The notes under the pieces: generated by a model
Databases searched by the model: none
The model's input: only the letters and a program-made list of their open reading frames with translations
What the model was told of the DNA's origin: nothing
Source of the DNA: Opitutaceae bacterium
Lineage (GTDB): Bacteria > Verrucomicrobiota > Verrucomicrobiia > Opitutales > Opitutaceae
Assembly (NCBI GenBank): GCA_015075305.1
Contig: JABTUS010000006.1
Location: forward strand, 186,001-250,000
DNA: 64,000 nt
Direction of reading: 5' to 3'
Translations under genes and position numbers: made by a program
In this document: piece by piece, positions 44,894 through 57,300 of the stretch
Layout: each line of letters opens with the position of its first letter
Numbering within the stretch: the first letter of the stretch is position 1

Positions 44894-45380
44894 GATGCGC
44901 TTTTAATCGCGTGAAGTAAGCCATGATTGCATCCGCAGATTTCTCGTGCCGTGGCGCAGGTTTCGAGAAATGGATTTCGGTTCGGTATACGGGCCAGGCA
45001 CCGGCCTGTCGGATGCGGAAAACAACTTCCGCCTCGATGCACTCGGCGTCTTCGCTGGACCATGGATTTTCAGGAGGCCCCATGAAGACGTGCAGGAAGG
45101 ACTCGGTCATGCGTTGTTTGCAACGATAACCGGCGAAGCCTTTGGCGCGATTGTGAGGTGTGCAACGGAATGCCTGGCCCACCCGCGAGCCGATGCTCTG
45201 GGACGCTTTGTCCACATAGAAAGGCCACTTGGCATCGGCGAAAATGTAAACCTTACCCGAACCTTTTGCGCTCAGGGGATTGATGAAGCCGTTGGTTTTC
45301 ACCCAATTTTCACCGTCTCTCCTCCAGCGTGCAGTGATGGCAGTCCGGGTGAAGTTAAGATAGCAGGTTTCGTGAACCAT
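44874..45380 (-). CDS. GIY-YIG-like protein
   Basis: This 168-residue protein has the order KVYIFADAKWPFYVDKAS (43-60), R66 in SRVGQAFR and a late acidic residue in ECIEAEVVFRIRQ (113-125), then VYRTEIHFSKP. The pattern matches a GIY-YIG nuclease layout (V-Y-I-x then Y-V-G-K, an Arg, a Glu), but the usual Gly of Y-V-G is Asp here (YVDKAS), which may weaken activity. It lies between the SNF2 helicase (14 bases) and the methyltransferase (20-base overlap), so it belongs to this module. Confidence 0.6.
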   Translation of the reverse strand: MVHETCYLNFTRTAITARWRRDGENWVKTNGFINPLSAKGSGKVYIFADAKWPFYVDKASQSIGSRVGQAFRCTPHNRAKGFAGYRCKQRMTESFLHVFMGPPENPWSSEDAECIEAEVVFRIRQAGAWPVYRTEIHFSKPAPRHEKSADAIMAYFTRLKAHRGLSRP

Positions 45381-45394
45381 GAGCGAACTGAGCT

Positions 45395-48199
45395 TCAGAG
45401 ACTGTCGGGCAGCAGCACATAGACCCCAATGACGTCCACCGGCAGTGAAGGGGTGACGGCGTAGCGGCCTTGGTCGTCGGCGGCTGCGCGCACGCGGCGA
45501 TGATCCTGCAACAGCGCGTCGGCCCGGATATTGGCGAGGTTTTCGAGCCGGTTGGTGCTGGCCCGAAGCAGATCGAGTGCGTGGTTGATTTCACGCTGGG
45601 CCGCCTCGGCGCTGAGATTGCCGCTGGGCTTGACCTCCAGCAGACGGATCGCGCCGGCATCATCGATCCAACGGGGCAGGGCACGTCCTTCGAGCCCAAT
45701 GGCCACGGTTTCCTCCGCCATGAGCGTGCGCGTTTTCCCACGTTTCTGGCTGGATAATTGGTGACGGAGGCGAAGCAGGAACAGGGTGGTGACAATCTTC
45801 ACATCCGCCGTGACGGTCGCCGCACAGCGCGCGGCCAAGGGGGAATCGCTTTGGAGGGCCTCTTCCAGCAAATAATCGGCCAAAACGGATACCAGCGGGT
45901 GGGTGCGATGGATGAACAGGGCGCGCGGGTCGGGCGGATAGTGAAAATCAACCAGCAAATCGCGGTTGATTTCCTCCTGGGCGAGACGCTCCCGCAAAGC
46001 GGCCGGCAGATGCCTGGGCAGGAAGCGCCAGGCCTGACGCGCAGGTTCGAGCGGGGCATCGAGCCGGGCGCAGGCCGTCTGGACGAAACGGGCAATGGCG
46101 TTCTCGTCGCCGATCAAGTCGAGCTGACGCCGCCATTCGGGCAGGACCTCCTCGGGCTTGATGCGGCGCTGGGCGAACACTGTGCGGTTGGCCTTGGCCT
46201 TCTCGCGCGCATCCTCCCATGCGGTCGTGAGAGGCTTGAGATCCTCGCCGAGCAAGTTCTCAAAGCCGAAATCAAGCTGAAGCTCATGACGGTTGGCGCG
46301 GCTACGCTTGAGCAGAGCGGCCTTGATCATCGCTTGGTTTATGCGCTCGGCGTCCTGCGGGAGGGGCACAAGCACGCCAAGGTCCTGGCGAATGGCCTCG
46401 GCCTTGCGGAGGATGACGTTGAGGATGAAGCCGTCCACGGGGTTGTCCTGGCCGTAAAGCATGGTGCAGCGAACCTCCGTGGCTTTTTGGCCAAAACGAT
46501 CCACCCGGCCCTCGCGCTGTTCGTGGCGGGTGGGATTCCAGGCAAGGTCGTAGTGCACCACGGCCGTGTAGCCGTGCTGGAGGTTTACGCCTTCGGAGAG
46601 GCAGTCGGTCGCCACGAGGATGGGTTGCTCGGCTTCGGCCAAGGCGACGACGCGCAACTCGCGTTCTTCGGGGGTCAGTTCACCGGTGACGGCATCCACG
46701 GTTGCGGTCTTGAAGTGGTCGCGCAGGTGCGCCGCCACATAGTGCGCGGTAGCAAGGTAGCGGCAAAACACGACCGGGCGGGCACCCACGGCCAGCAACT
46801 CCCCGAGGTGTTCACAGAGGGCCTTGAGCTTGGGGTCTCCCTTCTGGCCGGCCAAGGAACGCGCCTTGGCAATGAGAGATGTGAGCTGTGCGGTCTCGGC
46901 GATGGCTCCGGCCGGCTCCAGGTCGTTGGAGGAGAGATCGGTTTCATCCCCATCCTGAAGACGGGCTTCGTCGGCCAGAGCCGCCATTTCCTCCAAGGTG
47001 CCGGTGAGACGGGTGGTGAGGGCGCGCTCGGCCGCCGCAGGGGAGGAGCCGACACAACGCAAGAGGGCCAGCGTGGCATACCAGATCATGTGACGACCGG
47101 CTCCACCGGCAGCCTCTGTTTGCTCGGCGAGGCCCACGCAATAGTCCTGCACCGCATCAAAAAACTCGCCCCAAGCACCCGACAGCCGATAGGTGACTTC
47201 GGCCGTGAGTCGGCGGGGAAAGACGCTGACATCATGCCATTCCTCGACGTCCTTGCGCCGCCGCTGCACAAAATGAAGGGCCAGATCCTCGCGCAGTTTC
47301 TGTCGGGTGGCACCATCAGCATCGGCCAGACGGGAAAATTCCGGGCGAAGCAGCGACAGAAGATTGTGGAATGCGCCGTCGTCGCCGGAGTGCGGCGTGG
47401 CCGTGAGCAGGATCAGATGACGTTCGACGTCGCCGGCAAGCTGCTGCAGCAGCTCAAAGCGCAATTGGCGCACCTGACCGCCGGTGGAGCAACTGTGCGC
47501 CTCGTCCACGATGATGCATTCCGGGGCAATCGAAAGAAAATGGGCGCGGTGGCGGTCGCTCTTGATGTAATCGAGACTGACCACCACGACCGGATGGTGT
47601 TCGAACAGGGAGACACCTGGCGGGAGATTCCTTTCCAGCCGGGATACACTGGCGGAGGTCAGGGCGACGGCGTGCAGATGGAAGTGACGCGCGAGTTCAC
47701 TGCACCACTGGTCAACCAGGTGTGGCGGGCAGAGCACGGCGAAACGGGCGATTTCGCTTCGGTCGTGCAGTTCCCGCACAATCAGGCCGGCTTCGATGGT
47801 CTTGCCGATGCCGACATCGTCCGCGATGAGGAGCCGCACAGTGGGCTGGCGCAAGGCCATGAGCAATGGCACGAGTTGGTAGGCCCGGGGTTCGACGGCA
47901 ATATTGGCGAATGACCGAAAGGGCCCGGCTCCGGCGCGCAACTTGAGCTGGAGGGCGTCACGCAACAGGAGCGCGGCAGTGTGGTTGCCTTGATGCTTCG
48001 GGTCAGGCTCGGGAAAAGTGGCGGCAGTCGGGAGGGTGGGCTCCAACTCGGGCACCAGCGTGGTGATATCCTCTTCGGACCCACCGAGGGGCCGGAGCCG
48101 AAGCAAAGATTCGGAAGAGCCGGGTTGAACCACCCACTCGCGATCGCGAGCCCGCACCAAGGCGCCAGGGTTAAAGGTAGAAACGGCAGCGGAACTCAT
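45395..48199 (-). CDS. SNF2-type helicase, DrmD-like
   Basis: This 934-residue DNA-dependent ATPase has Walker A in [20 protein letters not shown] (about residue 128), the DEAH box in [14 protein letters not shown] (about 231), [19 protein letters not shown] and motif VI in [14 protein letters not shown] (about 565). The N-terminus [17 protein letters not shown] and [20 protein letters not shown] are recognisable from the helicase of DISARM-like modules (DrmD). It overlaps the upstream 1764-aa helicase gene by 4 bases (ATGA), so the two are made together. The C-terminal third may contact partner proteins. Confidence 0.85.
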   Translation of the reverse strand: MSSAAVSTFNPGALVRARDREWVVQPGSSESLLRLRPLGGSEEDITTLVPELEPTLPTAATFPEPDPKHQGNHTAALLLRDALQLKLRAGAGPFRSFANIAVEPRAYQLVPLLMALRQPTVRLLIADDVGIGKTIEAGLIVRELHDRSEIARFAVLCPPHLVDQWCSELARHFHLHAVALTSASVSRLERNLPPGVSLFEHHPVVVVSLDYIKSDRHRAHFLSIAPECIIVDEAHSCSTGGQVRQLRFELLQQLAGDVERHLILLTATPHSGDDGAFHNLLSLLRPEFSRLADADGATRQKLREDLALHFVQRRRKDVEEWHDVSVFPRRLTAEVTYRLSGAWGEFFDAVQDYCVGLAEQTEAAGGAGRHMIWYATLALLRCVGSSPAAAERALTTRLTGTLEEMAALADEARLQDGDETDLSSNDLEPAGAIAETAQLTSLIAKARSLAGQKGDPKLKALCEHLGELLAVGARPVVFCRYLATAHYVAAHLRDHFKTATVDAVTGELTPEERELRVVALAEAEQPILVATDCLSEGVNLQHGYTAVVHYDLAWNPTRHEQREGRVDRFGQKATEVRCTMLYGQDNPVDGFILNVILRKAEAIRQDLGVLVPLPQDAERINQAMIKAALLKRSRANRHELQLDFGFENLLGEDLKPLTTAWEDAREKAKANRTVFAQRRIKPEEVLPEWRRQLDLIGDENAIARFVQTACARLDAPLEPARQAWRFLPRHLPAALRERLAQEEINRDLLVDFHYPPDPRALFIHRTHPLVSVLADYLLEEALQSDSPLAARCAATVTADVKIVTTLFLLRLRHQLSSQKRGKTRTLMAEETVAIGLEGRALPRWIDDAGAIRLLEVKPSGNLSAEAAQREINHALDLLRASTNRLENLANIRADALLQDHRRVRAAADDQGRYAVTPSLPVDVIGVYVLLPDSL

Positions 48200-51100
48200 G
48201 TGGAGGGAGACGGCGGACCGAACAGGATCGGATATTTGGAGAATGTTTCAGGCCAAGCCGCAGGATCCGAAGGAAAGACCACGATCGCGTAGGCCTGGTC
48301 TGCGGCGTAAGCCTGAAGGTCAGGCGATGGTGAGGTGAGAAAAACCAAGGTGCGTGCCGACCGATAGAGCGCATCCACGGAGCCGAGTCCATTGGACAGA
48401 GCAAAACGCACAGCCTCAGGCTGACGATGGCCGAGCTGGTTTAGGGTGGCCAGCCAACCGTCCAATGAATCAGCAGTCGTGGCACCGGGTGTATCGGCCG
48501 CAGAGGTCCTGGTTGGCCGCACCGTGGCCTGGGCCATCTGGACCAGCAGTTCCAAGACGGCCGGATCACTGCGATTGATGTGCTCGTGGTCCGGCTGATT
48601 GTAATAGGAGAGCAGGCACTGATAGCAGCCGGCCTCGCAAATACGTTCGCCGGTGGGCCGGCGGCGCTCGACCGCGGCGAGGCTGCCCGCAGTGAGCGAA
48701 CCCGAAACCTGGCTCAGATCGAAATGGAGGATTTCGAGCGCCTGTCGGGCCACCACCGCCACTTGCTCGGTGCTCTGGGCCAAACGGCTGAGCACGCCAG
48801 CCCCGCCTTCGGCCGCCTCGTAGAAGAGGATGGATTTGCGGTGCTTGGCATCGGGCAAGGGCTCCACGACCAATTCGGATTCCTCGATCTGAAAAGTCTG
48901 AGTAATGCCGCGCTTGAGGGCGGCTTGAAGCGTCGCCATGGCGGAGTCGGTTAGCATTTTTGCCGGCGTAAGAATGAGGATATTGCGGTGATCCTCGACA
49001 AAAGGCACGATGCGCTGCGTGGGCTCTTTGTTGTCCTTCTCCTCGGGCGTTTCGTCCGGGTCGGTGGCTTCGTCAGGGTTATCCTGTTTGCTCCAGCGCC
49101 CGTTGATTGGGTTGATGATGAAGCCGAGCTGCTTTTTGTCTTTGCGCCGCCGCCAACCCTTGTTGATCCGCCAAATGCGGGCGGCTGGAGAGTAGGCGAG
49201 CCGGGCAATCACCCCGGTGGCATCGGGCGCGATCACCTCAGAATCGTGTCGCTCCACAAAGCCGCCCGGGCCGGGCATGAAGCGGTAGGTGGTCTGTAAT
49301 TCGTAGCCCTGGCGCTGCCGCTCTTCTTCATTCACGGAAATGCGCTCCTGGGCGACGGTTTCCACGTTCTCGATGCGATAGAGGGTGTTGATACGCCCCT
49401 CGTCGCCGAGCGGGGTATGGCAATGCTCGCAGACATCGGCCAGCGGCTCGGGCCTGGCTTCATCCCCCAGATGGCCGTAGCCGCACGCGGTGCAAACACG
49501 CGCACTGATGGTCGGAAGCTGCGAGTCCGATGAGATGGAGTCGGAGCCGCTGATGTTGAGCTTGGCCCGATCCACCCGAAACATGCGCCCGTCGTGGTAG
49601 ATGAGGCTGCGCGGCCCAAACTCTGACAGCGCAAGAAAACGCGGACGACTGACCATGCTGCCCTGATCATCCTTGCCATTGCGCTTGCGGCCCGTGGCGG
49701 GCACCCACGCCATGAGCGGAAGCCGGGGGAAATTATACCCGGGAAGAAAACCCTGACTGGCGAGGTAACGGAAAGTATAGAAATCGTTGTTCAGGCTGTT
49801 GCCGGTCTTCAGCAGCAGGGTGAACTGGTTCTTGGCATCCATGTAGCGCCGGTTGGCATTCTCACGATCCTTGGCGCTGGTGGAGGGGCTGCGGATAATT
49901 TTGTCGGCCGCGGCCATCTGGTTTTGGACCCCATCATAAAGCGTGCGCCAACGGTCAAAGGCGGTGGCAAATTCCTTGGCGCTCGCGGCAATCACCTGCT
50001 CGGCAAAGTGGGGTCCATACCAGGGGGCCCGTTCAGGTGTCAGCTCGCTCTCAATCTGGTTCAGGACTCGCTTGGCCTGCTCCAGCGCCCGGGTGCCGGC
50101 AGCGGGATCAACGAGCTGGGACTGCAAAACCGGACGAATCGGTTTCGCCGGCTGTTCAAGATCCAGCAAGGGAGCGATGCTCGTCTCCAATTCGTATTCA
50201 ACCTGCGCAAGCCAAACGGCATGAAGATGGCTCTCAACGAGATTGCGGTTGGCGAGTTCCAGCGTGGGCGCCCGGACAATGCCATGCACCATGTCGGTGG
50301 AATGGGCAAAGAACCACTGGTCGTGCGGACTCATCGCGGCGCAATAGGTGACAACCAGAGCCGCCTGCCCGGCCCGGCCCGCGCGTCCGCTGCGCTGGGC
50401 ATAGTTCGCCGGCGTGGGCGGGATATTGCGCAGATAAACGGTGCTCAGCGAAGAGATATCCACCCCGAGTTCCATCGTCGGTGAACAGAAAAGCACCGGC
50501 AAGGGTGGCAGCGGACCTTTGTTTTCAGCGCTGTCCTGCCAATCCTTGAGGTCGCGTGCGTTGCGGCGGAACCGCTGTTCGAGCGCCTTGCGTTTCTCTG
50601 CATCCACTTGGGCCGTGTGCTCGTTGGCCACAAAGTCGAACAAGGGGTGCTCGGGGTGGGTGAGCACTTCAGTGATGGTCAGGTAGAGCTGACGGAAGAA
50701 CTGATTGGCTGGAGTGCCTTCATTTGGAGGATCCAAGGTGAGGGTCCAGCGGAGGGCGGAGGACTTGAGCGTCCAACCCACCAGCTTTTGATTGTCGAGG
50801 CTCTGACTTTGGACGTAGCCGTGCGTCTCGGCAGCCCTCAGAAAAGCCCGGCAGAGATCGACCCATTCTGGGTTCTTCAGTTGGGCGGCTTGTTCCGCAC
50901 ACGCTGACGACTTCCAAAAGGGTGCGAATTTCAATTGCCGCACGAGACGTGAACCCGGACCGCCACCGATCAGGTCGAAGCGTTTGCGCCCCTTGGTGTC
51001 GGGACGTTTATCGAGCAGAAAATAACAGGTGGTGGCCAGCCGCTCATCATTGCCGAACGACCAGCGCTCGGTGAGATAGTTGTAGATTTTGTTCCTGATG

Positions 51101-53490
51101 TTCTCGTGCTCCTGACCGTCGAGGTAACGGGACTCGATGCAAAGGTTCTTGGTCAATTCGTCGAAAATGACGCAAGCAACCTCGGCCCGCTCGAAGGGTG
51201 TGAGCCGGGCGAGCAGGGGGTGTTCCTTGAAGGAGGCCTCGTGCGCACAAAATTCGTCGAGTCCTTCATAGCCGAGCTTGAGCAAGTTAAGCTGTGAGAG
51301 GTTGGGGTTGTTATACCGCCAGCCCTTCCGAAGATCACGAATCAGGCGATAGCCGATAACAAAGCGGAGCGCCTTCTGGGCTTCTTTTAAGGCCAGACCG
51401 AGCAGGCCCGGATCGCGTAGATACTCGGCGAGCACGCCCGGATCTTTTCCGCCAAACCCCAGGGCGGAGAAAACTGCATCCGCGAGATTTTCGTCGGTAA
51501 GGGAACCGCCATTCTGCTTCAGGCCGCCCAGCAGGCCGGAGCGAAGGAGCAAAAGAAAGATGAAGTCGTTGAAATGGCCGGCTTGAAGCGCGGCATCCTG
51601 CCGATTGTCGGAGAAGCCGAGCAACTTTCGATAATCGGGCAAGGCCGGTTTGCCGGCATGCGTCGCGTAGAGCTGGCGCAGGATGGTGAGGGTCAGAATC
51701 GTGGTCGCCGAGGAGCGGCCTTCACCGGACAGACTGGGCAGTCGATTGATATCACGACCATATGCTTCGTGCACCACGCCGCAGTTCAGGCAGAACCGAA
51801 ACTTGCCGGGGACGAACCAATACTCCGTGCCGCTGCCCTTTACGCCCTGCGGATCGACACGAACTGCGATGGGCGCAGATTTTCTGTAGGTATGTTTGAG
51901 AGCCGGTTTATCTTTGGTGGTGTCGAGCCAAGAATCAGGAAGTTGGGCGACTTCACCCTGGAACTCCTGATGCTTGTAGCGGGGCACCAGAAAGCCCGGG
52001 CGAACTTCAGTGCCGTCATCAATGCCCGTGTCGTCGATTTCACGCGGTGAGAAATGGGGCGAATTGCCTGCATCATGCCATACCGGGTGGTATTCCTGAC
52101 CGCAATCGCGGCAGAAGTGGGTCGCGAAAAGAAAAACCTTCTGTTCGTGCCGATTCGGGGCGAACCGCTGCGAGTCGAGGGCCACGACCCTCTGACCCTG
52201 AGGTTCAAGGGTGCAGAGAACTTTGCCGGCTCCGCTGATGAATTGGTGGAGTTTGAAAGCAAACAGAGCCGCCCCGGAAGCGGACTTGACCTCTTGTGCT
52301 GCCACCAGAAAGCGGGCGAGCGCCTCCTTGGCGGTCTTTGCATCGGTCCCGGCGTCATGGGCAAGCAAGTCGGCGGCTTGACTGAGAGATAGCGGTTTGG
52401 CGCGCTCCGGGCGGCCGTTCCCGGGCAAGGTCAGTCCGAGGGTGAGTTCAACCCACACCGCCAACGGATCATTGGCGAAGGCCTCGCGGTTGGGCCAACC
52501 ATACTCCGTGGGCTTGATGCTCGAAGCCAATGCGGGGCGGATCGCTTGAAGGCTGAGGTGGGGGTTGGTGACCCGTTCCAGTGTTTCCCCAATCACGTTT
52601 TCTGGTGGGACAGCTTGCCCGAAGAGCTTCGTGGCCACCTCTGCCACGACTTTCTTCCGGTCTGCGTTCGTGCCGGTGCTCGACATGGTCGCGGAGGTGC
52701 CGATGCAGACAAGGTTTCCAGCATTGAGCCGTTCCCGTAGTCGCCGCACCAGCAAGGCGACATCAGCCCCTTGCCGACCCCGATAGGTGTGGAGTTCATC
52801 CAAGACGAGGTAGCTCAGGCCCGCGCAATGCTCCACCACCTGGCGATCCACTGACTCATAACGCGTGAGGATGAGCTCAAGCATCATGAAGTTGGTGAGT
52901 AAAATGTCGGGAGGGTTTTCTGCGATGTGTTTGCGGATGGATTGCTCCTCCTGCCCGGTGTAACGCTCGACCGTTACTGAGCCCGGGGCCACCCCGGTGT
53001 TGTCCAGAAACTTCCGCACCTCCTCCAACTGGCTGTTGGCGAGTGCGTTCATCGGGTAGATGATGACCGCCCGGGTGCGTGGGGTCGGATCGGAGGCCTT
53101 ATCGCGCAGGATGCGGTCGAAGATAGGCACGAAAAACGCGAGAGACTTACCGGAGCCGGTCCCCGTGGTTACCACATAGCTCTGGTGGCTCTTGGCTTTG
53201 GACAGCGCTTCCAGCTGGTGCTGGAAGAGTCGCAGCGGGTTGTCGGGTTCCAACCGAAATATTGTCGCACAATCAGGGTGCAGGGAACCCTCTGCCACCA
53301 ATTCATCGATGTTCTTTGCCTGCTGGTAGTTGGGATTGATCTGAATCAGTGGCTCCGGCCAGAAACGTCCCTTGGCATATTCCTGCTCAACGGCGGCAGC
53401 AATGTCCTCGGCACCGATTCGCGTGAAACTGCGGGAAAAGGAGGCGTATTCGGCGATAAGTTGATCTCGGAATTCAAAGACGTTTTGCAT
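48196..53490 (-). CDS. Giant DEAD/DEAH helicase with C-terminal DUF1998
   Basis: This 1764-residue protein has Walker A in [19 protein letters not shown] (about residue 112), a DELH-type motif II in [20 protein letters not shown] (about 229), helicase motifs [13 protein letters not shown] and [17 protein letters not shown] (about 1033), and the DUF1998 Cys cluster [20 protein letters not shown] (about 1621). The N-terminus opens [19 protein letters not shown]. Classical DISARM splits these roles between DrmA and DrmB; here helicase and DUF1998 are fused, and the signature I remember for DrmA is absent. It is the first gene of the minus-strand island run, so its upstream region (53491-53586) should hold the promoter. 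Confidence 0.85.
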   Translation of the reverse strand: MQNVFEFRDQLIAEYASFSRSFTRIGAEDIAAAVEQEYAKGRFWPEPLIQINPNYQQAKNIDELVAEGSLHPDCATIFRLEPDNPLRLFQHQLEALSKAKSHQSYVVTTGTGSGKSLAFFVPIFDRILRDKASDPTPRTRAVIIYPMNALANSQLEEVRKFLDNTGVAPGSVTVERYTGQEEQSIRKHIAENPPDILLTNFMMLELILTRYESVDRQVVEHCAGLSYLVLDELHTYRGRQGADVALLVRRLRERLNAGNLVCIGTSATMSSTGTNADRKKVVAEVATKLFGQAVPPENVIGETLERVTNPHLSLQAIRPALASSIKPTEYGWPNREAFANDPLAVWVELTLGLTLPGNGRPERAKPLSLSQAADLLAHDAGTDAKTAKEALARFLVAAQEVKSASGAALFAFKLHQFISGAGKVLCTLEPQGQRVVALDSQRFAPNRHEQKVFLFATHFCRDCGQEYHPVWHDAGNSPHFSPREIDDTGIDDGTEVRPGFLVPRYKHQEFQGEVAQLPDSWLDTTKDKPALKHTYRKSAPIAVRVDPQGVKGSGTEYWFVPGKFRFCLNCGVVHEAYGRDINRLPSLSGEGRSSATTILTLTILRQLYATHAGKPALPDYRKLLGFSDNRQDAALQAGHFNDFIFLLLLRSGLLGGLKQNGGSLTDENLADAVFSALGFGGKDPGVLAEYLRDPGLLGLALKEAQKALRFVIGYRLIRDLRKGWRYNNPNLSQLNLLKLGYEGLDEFCAHEASFKEHPLLARLTPFERAEVACVIFDELTKNLCIESRYLDGQEHENIRNKIYNYLTERWSFGNDERLATTCYFLLDKRPDTKGRKRFDLIGGGPGSRLVRQLKFAPFWKSSACAEQAAQLKNPEWVDLCRAFLRAAETHGYVQSQSLDNQKLVGWTLKSSALRWTLTLDPPNEGTPANQFFRQLYLTITEVLTHPEHPLFDFVANEHTAQVDAEKRKALEQRFRRNARDLKDWQDSAENKGPLPPLPVLFCSPTMELGVDISSLSTVYLRNIPPTPANYAQRSGRAGRAGQAALVVTYCAAMSPHDQWFFAHSTDMVHGIVRAPTLELANRNLVESHLHAVWLAQVEYELETSIAPLLDLEQPAKPIRPVLQSQLVDPAAGTRALEQAKRVLNQIESELTPERAPWYGPHFAEQVIAASAKEFATAFDRWRTLYDGVQNQMAAADKIIRSPSTSAKDRENANRRYMDAKNQFTLLLKTGNSLNNDFYTFRYLASQGFLPGYNFPRLPLMAWVPATGRKRNGKDDQGSMVSRPRFLALSEFGPRSLIYHDGRMFRVDRAKLNISGSDSISSDSQLPTISARVCTACGYGHLGDEARPEPLADVCEHCHTPLGDEGRINTLYRIENVETVAQERISVNEEERQRQGYELQTTYRFMPGPGGFVERHDSEVIAPDATGVIARLAYSPAARIWRINKGWRRRKDKKQLGFIINPINGRWSKQDNPDEATDPDETPEEKDNKEPTQRIVPFVEDHRNILILTPAKMLTDSAMATLQAALKRGITQTFQIEESELVVEPLPDAKHRKSILFYEAAEGGAGVLSRLAQSTEQVAVVARQALEILHFDLSQVSGSLTAGSLAAVERRRPTGERICEAGCYQCLLSYYNQPDHEHINRSDPAVLELLVQMAQATVRPTRTSAADTPGATTADSLDGWLATLNQLGHRQPEAVRFALSNGLGSVDALYRSARTLVFLTSPSPDLQAYAADQAYAIVVFPSDPAAWPETFSKYPILFGPPSPST

Positions 53491-53586
53491 GCGGGGGCGT
53501 CGGATCCCGGGGTACTTCCCGGCCTAGTTCCTTTGAAGTATTACGTCCTAACCCGCAACTCGTTAAAACCTCAATTTGCAATGCGA

Positions 53587-54153
53587 TCACTTGACGAAGC
53601 ACGCATACCCGACGGGGGTAATACAGGCTGACGCAGGGGTGCAGGGCTCCTCACTGCACGGAGGTAAGTGGTTGAGGTAAGAGACGAAGGGCAGAAGTGA
53701 GACGACGTTGATTGCGCAGGATGAAGGCGGGGCCGCAAAGATTGGGGTGAACCCGACGCCACCAGATCGGGACGAGGCCGCGTAGCAGCGCGAGATTGGC
53801 GGCGGTGTGGCCGGTGCGAGCGCGGGTTCGCGGGCCCAGCCGATGCGCACGGCGTCAACCAGCGCGAGGAGCGCGTAGAGCGCCGGAGCCGCCCAAGCAG
53901 TTGGCAGCCCCTGGGTGACCTCCTTTGGGCGGGCAGGGAAAGCATAGGGCACTCCGTGCAGCAAAAAATTGCGCTGGGGTTCACGACGAACTTCCTTGGT
54001 CCCGGAGCCGATCAGGCTGGCATCCCCCAAACGCCGGACGGCCGCATGGACTTCCGACGTGCTCATACCCAGTTCTCGTCCTAAATCGGCATACCTTCGT
54101 CCGGCTGTGAGCGAACTGAAGGTGCTTCCCGGCAGACCGACAACAATGTCCAT
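53587..54153 (-). pseudogene. Winged-helix regulator remnant at the island edge
   Basis: From the ATG at 54153 the minus strand reads RRYADLGRELGMSTSEVHAA, NFLLHGVPYAFPARP and VTQGLPTAWAAPAL. This resembles a helix-turn-helix family I remember in which the block with AFPA-x-x-G-x-x-T-x-G-x-P-T-A is followed by about 40-60 more residues before the conserved LLALVDALR segment. Here TAWAAPAL is joined directly to YALLALVDAVRIGWAREP, so an internal segment is deleted. After about residue 120 the frame turns into Pro/Ser-rich sequence. In another frame at 53650-53800 HTAANLALLRGL and RNQRRLTSALRL can be read, perhaps a transposase tail. Between 53491 and 54391 no intact gene is seen. Confidence 0.5.
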
Positions 54154-54391
54154 GGAATAGCGGCATAGTGCGCACAATCGCTCACATGGCCAAACGCGCG
54201 CCCGCGGAAATTGGACATGCATGGGGCGTGGGCGTGCCAATTTGATCTTCGATGAATATTCTATGTCGGAGAGGTTCTCGTTCGCCGCGTATTGCATTGC
54301 GCCGGTGCGGCGCCAATTTCATTGCTTCCTCTCGCACGGCCAAACCGTCGTGTTCCCGTTTGTCCCTGCGTAATCTCGATCCACAAAACCC

Positions 54392-57300
54392 ATGATTCAC
54401 TGGATTCGCGCCCTGTTTGCATGCTCGTGCAGCGTGCTTGTGCTCAGCGCCGCTGAAAAGTCGCTGGTCTTTGCGCCGGCCAAGAACCCTCAGTCGGCCA
54501 AGCATGTCGTTCTTCTCTCAGGCGACGAGGAGTATCGCAGCGAGGAGGCGCTTCCGATGCTGGCAAAGATCCTGAGTCAGCGCCATGGGTTCAGGACAAC
54601 GGTGCTTTTTGCGCTCGATCCGGACGGAACCATCAACCCGAACAACACGCGGTCCCTGCCGGGAGCCGAGGCGCTGGACACGGCGGACGTCATCATCATG
54701 TCGCTCCGCTTCCGCGACTGGCCGGAGGAGCAGATGAAGCACTTTGTCGACGCCTACCGCCGGGGTGTGCCGATCGTCGCGCTGCGCACGTCCACCCACG
54801 CCTTCAAGATCCCGAACGGGCCCTATGCCTCGTTCACTGACTTCGGAAAACGGGTCCTGGGCGAGCAGTGGGTGTCGCACTGGGGAAAACACAAGGTGCA
54901 GGCGACGCGAACGACGGTTGAGCCATCGGCGAAGGCGCTGCCGATTCTGCGCGGCGTCGGGGAAATCTTCTGCACGACGGATGTCTATGAGGCGTATCCG
55001 CCCCCGGATGCCCAGATCCTCCTCCGCGGCCTCGTGCTGGAAGGCATGAACCCCAGCGACCCGCCCGCCGGCACGATCAAGAAACGCTTCTCCGACAAGC
55101 AGGAGCAGCCGGCCAATTCGCCCGCGATGCCCGTGGCCTGGACGCGCGTGTACAGGAACGAGGCTGGAAATGAAAACCGCATCCTGACCACCACGATGGG
55201 TGCGGCCACCGATTTCGAGAACGAGAGCCTTCGCCGCCTGGTTGTCAACGGGGTCTATTGGGGGCTCGGGCGGACGATTCCCGCGAAGGCCGACGTGCGG
55301 CCTGTCGATCCGTACGCGCCCGCGATGTATGGGTTCAATGGATACCGCGTCGGCCTGACTCCGGATGACCATGAGCTCGGAAGGACGCTGCGCGCCGGTG
55401 CGCCGCGCCCGCCCGCCACCGGCGCGACGGCGGCGCCCGCGATTCCCGCGAGGGTCGGGCTGCCCCTGAGCCTCTCGCCGGGCGAAAGAATCGCATTCAT
55501 CGGCAACGCGCTTGCTGACCGGATGCAGCACCAGGGCTCGCTTGAAACACTGATCCAGGCGAAGTATCCGCAGTACAACCTCGTGGTGCGGAACCTCGGG
55601 TTCTCGGGCGACGAGGTGGCGACAAGGGCGCGTTCCAAGGACTTCGGCACGCCTGACGAATGGCTGACGCGGGTGGGGGCGAACGTGGTGTTTGCGTTCT
55701 TCGGTTTCAATGAGTCCTTTCACGGCGAGGGCGGCCTGCAGCAATTCAAGGAGGATCTGGCGCGGTTCCTCCAGGAGACTCACACGAAGAACTACAGCGG
55801 CGCAGGTGCTCCGCGCATCGTGCTCTTTTCACCCATTGCCGCTGAATCGCTGCCGGATCCGAATCTGGCGGTTCCCGAATCGACGAACCGCAATCTCGCG
55901 CTCTACGCGGCCGCGATGGCGGAGGTCGCGCGGGATCGCGCCGGGGTGACGTTTGTCGATCTCTTCACACCCTCGAAGGCGCTCTACGCCGAGGCGGCGA
56001 AGGCAGGCCGGCAGCTCACTTTCAACGGCGTGCATCTCAACGCCGACGGTGACGCCGCGCTTGCACCGGTGATTTTCAAGGCGCTCACCGGTGAGGCTGC
56101 GCCACGGGGTGACTTTTCCCGCCTGAAGGAGGCGATCAACCAGAAGAACGAAATGTGGCACAGCCGTTATCGCACGGTCGACGGCTACAACATCTACGGC
56201 GGGCGATCGACATTGAGCTACGTCTCCGGCAAGGACGGCCCGAAGATCAGCAATTTCCAGGTGATGCAGGAGGAGATGGCGCAGCGCGATGTGCTCACCG
56301 CCAACCGCGACAAACGCGTCTGGTCCGTCGCCAAGGGAGGCAATGAACCCGTCGACGACTCCAATCTCCCTCCCGTGGTCCCTGTCGCGACCAATTTCCC
56401 GGGGAAGAATCCCGATGGATCGCACGTGTTCCTGAGCGGAGAGGAGGCGATCCAGCGCATGACGGTGTCGCCGGGGCTGAAGGTGAATCTCTTCGCCAGC
56501 GAGAAGGAGTTTCCGGAACTGGCCAAGCCCGTGCAGATGGCCTGGGACACCCGCGGACGCCTCTGGGTTTCCGTCTGGCCGAACTATCCCGAGCGCACGC
56601 CCACGTCTGAAAAAGGCGACAGCCTGCTCATCTTCGAGGACACGGACGGCGATGGCAGAGCTGACAAGTGCACGCACTTCATGGACAACCTGAACTGTCC
56701 GACCGGGTTTCAATTCTTCAAGGACGGGGTGCTCCTGATGCAGGCGCCGGACCTCTGGTACGTGCGCGACACGGATGGCGATGGCCGGGCCGACTGGAAG
56801 GAACGCTTTGTGATGGGGCTCGATTCAGCGGATTCCCATCACACGGCCAATTCGCTGGCCTATGAGCCGGGCGGGGCGATCTACCTGAGCGACGGCGTTT
56901 TTCTGCGGAGCCAGATCGAGACCCGCAATGGCGTGCTCCGCAACATTGACGGCGCGGTCTATCGTTATGAGCCGCTCACGCAGAAGATCGAGACCTACGC
57001 CTCCTACAATTTCATGAATCCCCACGGCAGGACCTTCGATCGCTGGGGCAATGACCTGATCGTCGACGCCACCGGCAACGAGACGTTCTTCGGCGCGGCG
57101 TTCAGCGGGAAGATCGACTACCCGGCCAAGCACCCCAAAATGAAGCAGTTTTGGGAGCGTCCGGCGCGTCCTTCCGCAGCGAGTGCGATCATCACAACCC
57201 GCCAGTTTCCTGAGGAATTCTGGGGGAATTTCATCAATGGAAATGTGATCGGCTTCCAGGGATTCTATCGCGTCAAGGTGGTGGAGGATGGTTCCGGCCT

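Noticed and set aside
45758-47914. Long plus-strand open frame of 718 codons
   Set aside because: It is the mirror of the SNF2 helicase gene; only the minus-strand frame has helicase motifs. GC-rich codons leave the opposite strand free of stops.
40595-53490. Classical DISARM system
   Set aside because: SNF2 helicase and methyltransferase fit, but helicase and DUF1998 are fused, the DrmA-type signature I know is missing and no phospholipase D gene is present, so only a DISARM-like label is justified.
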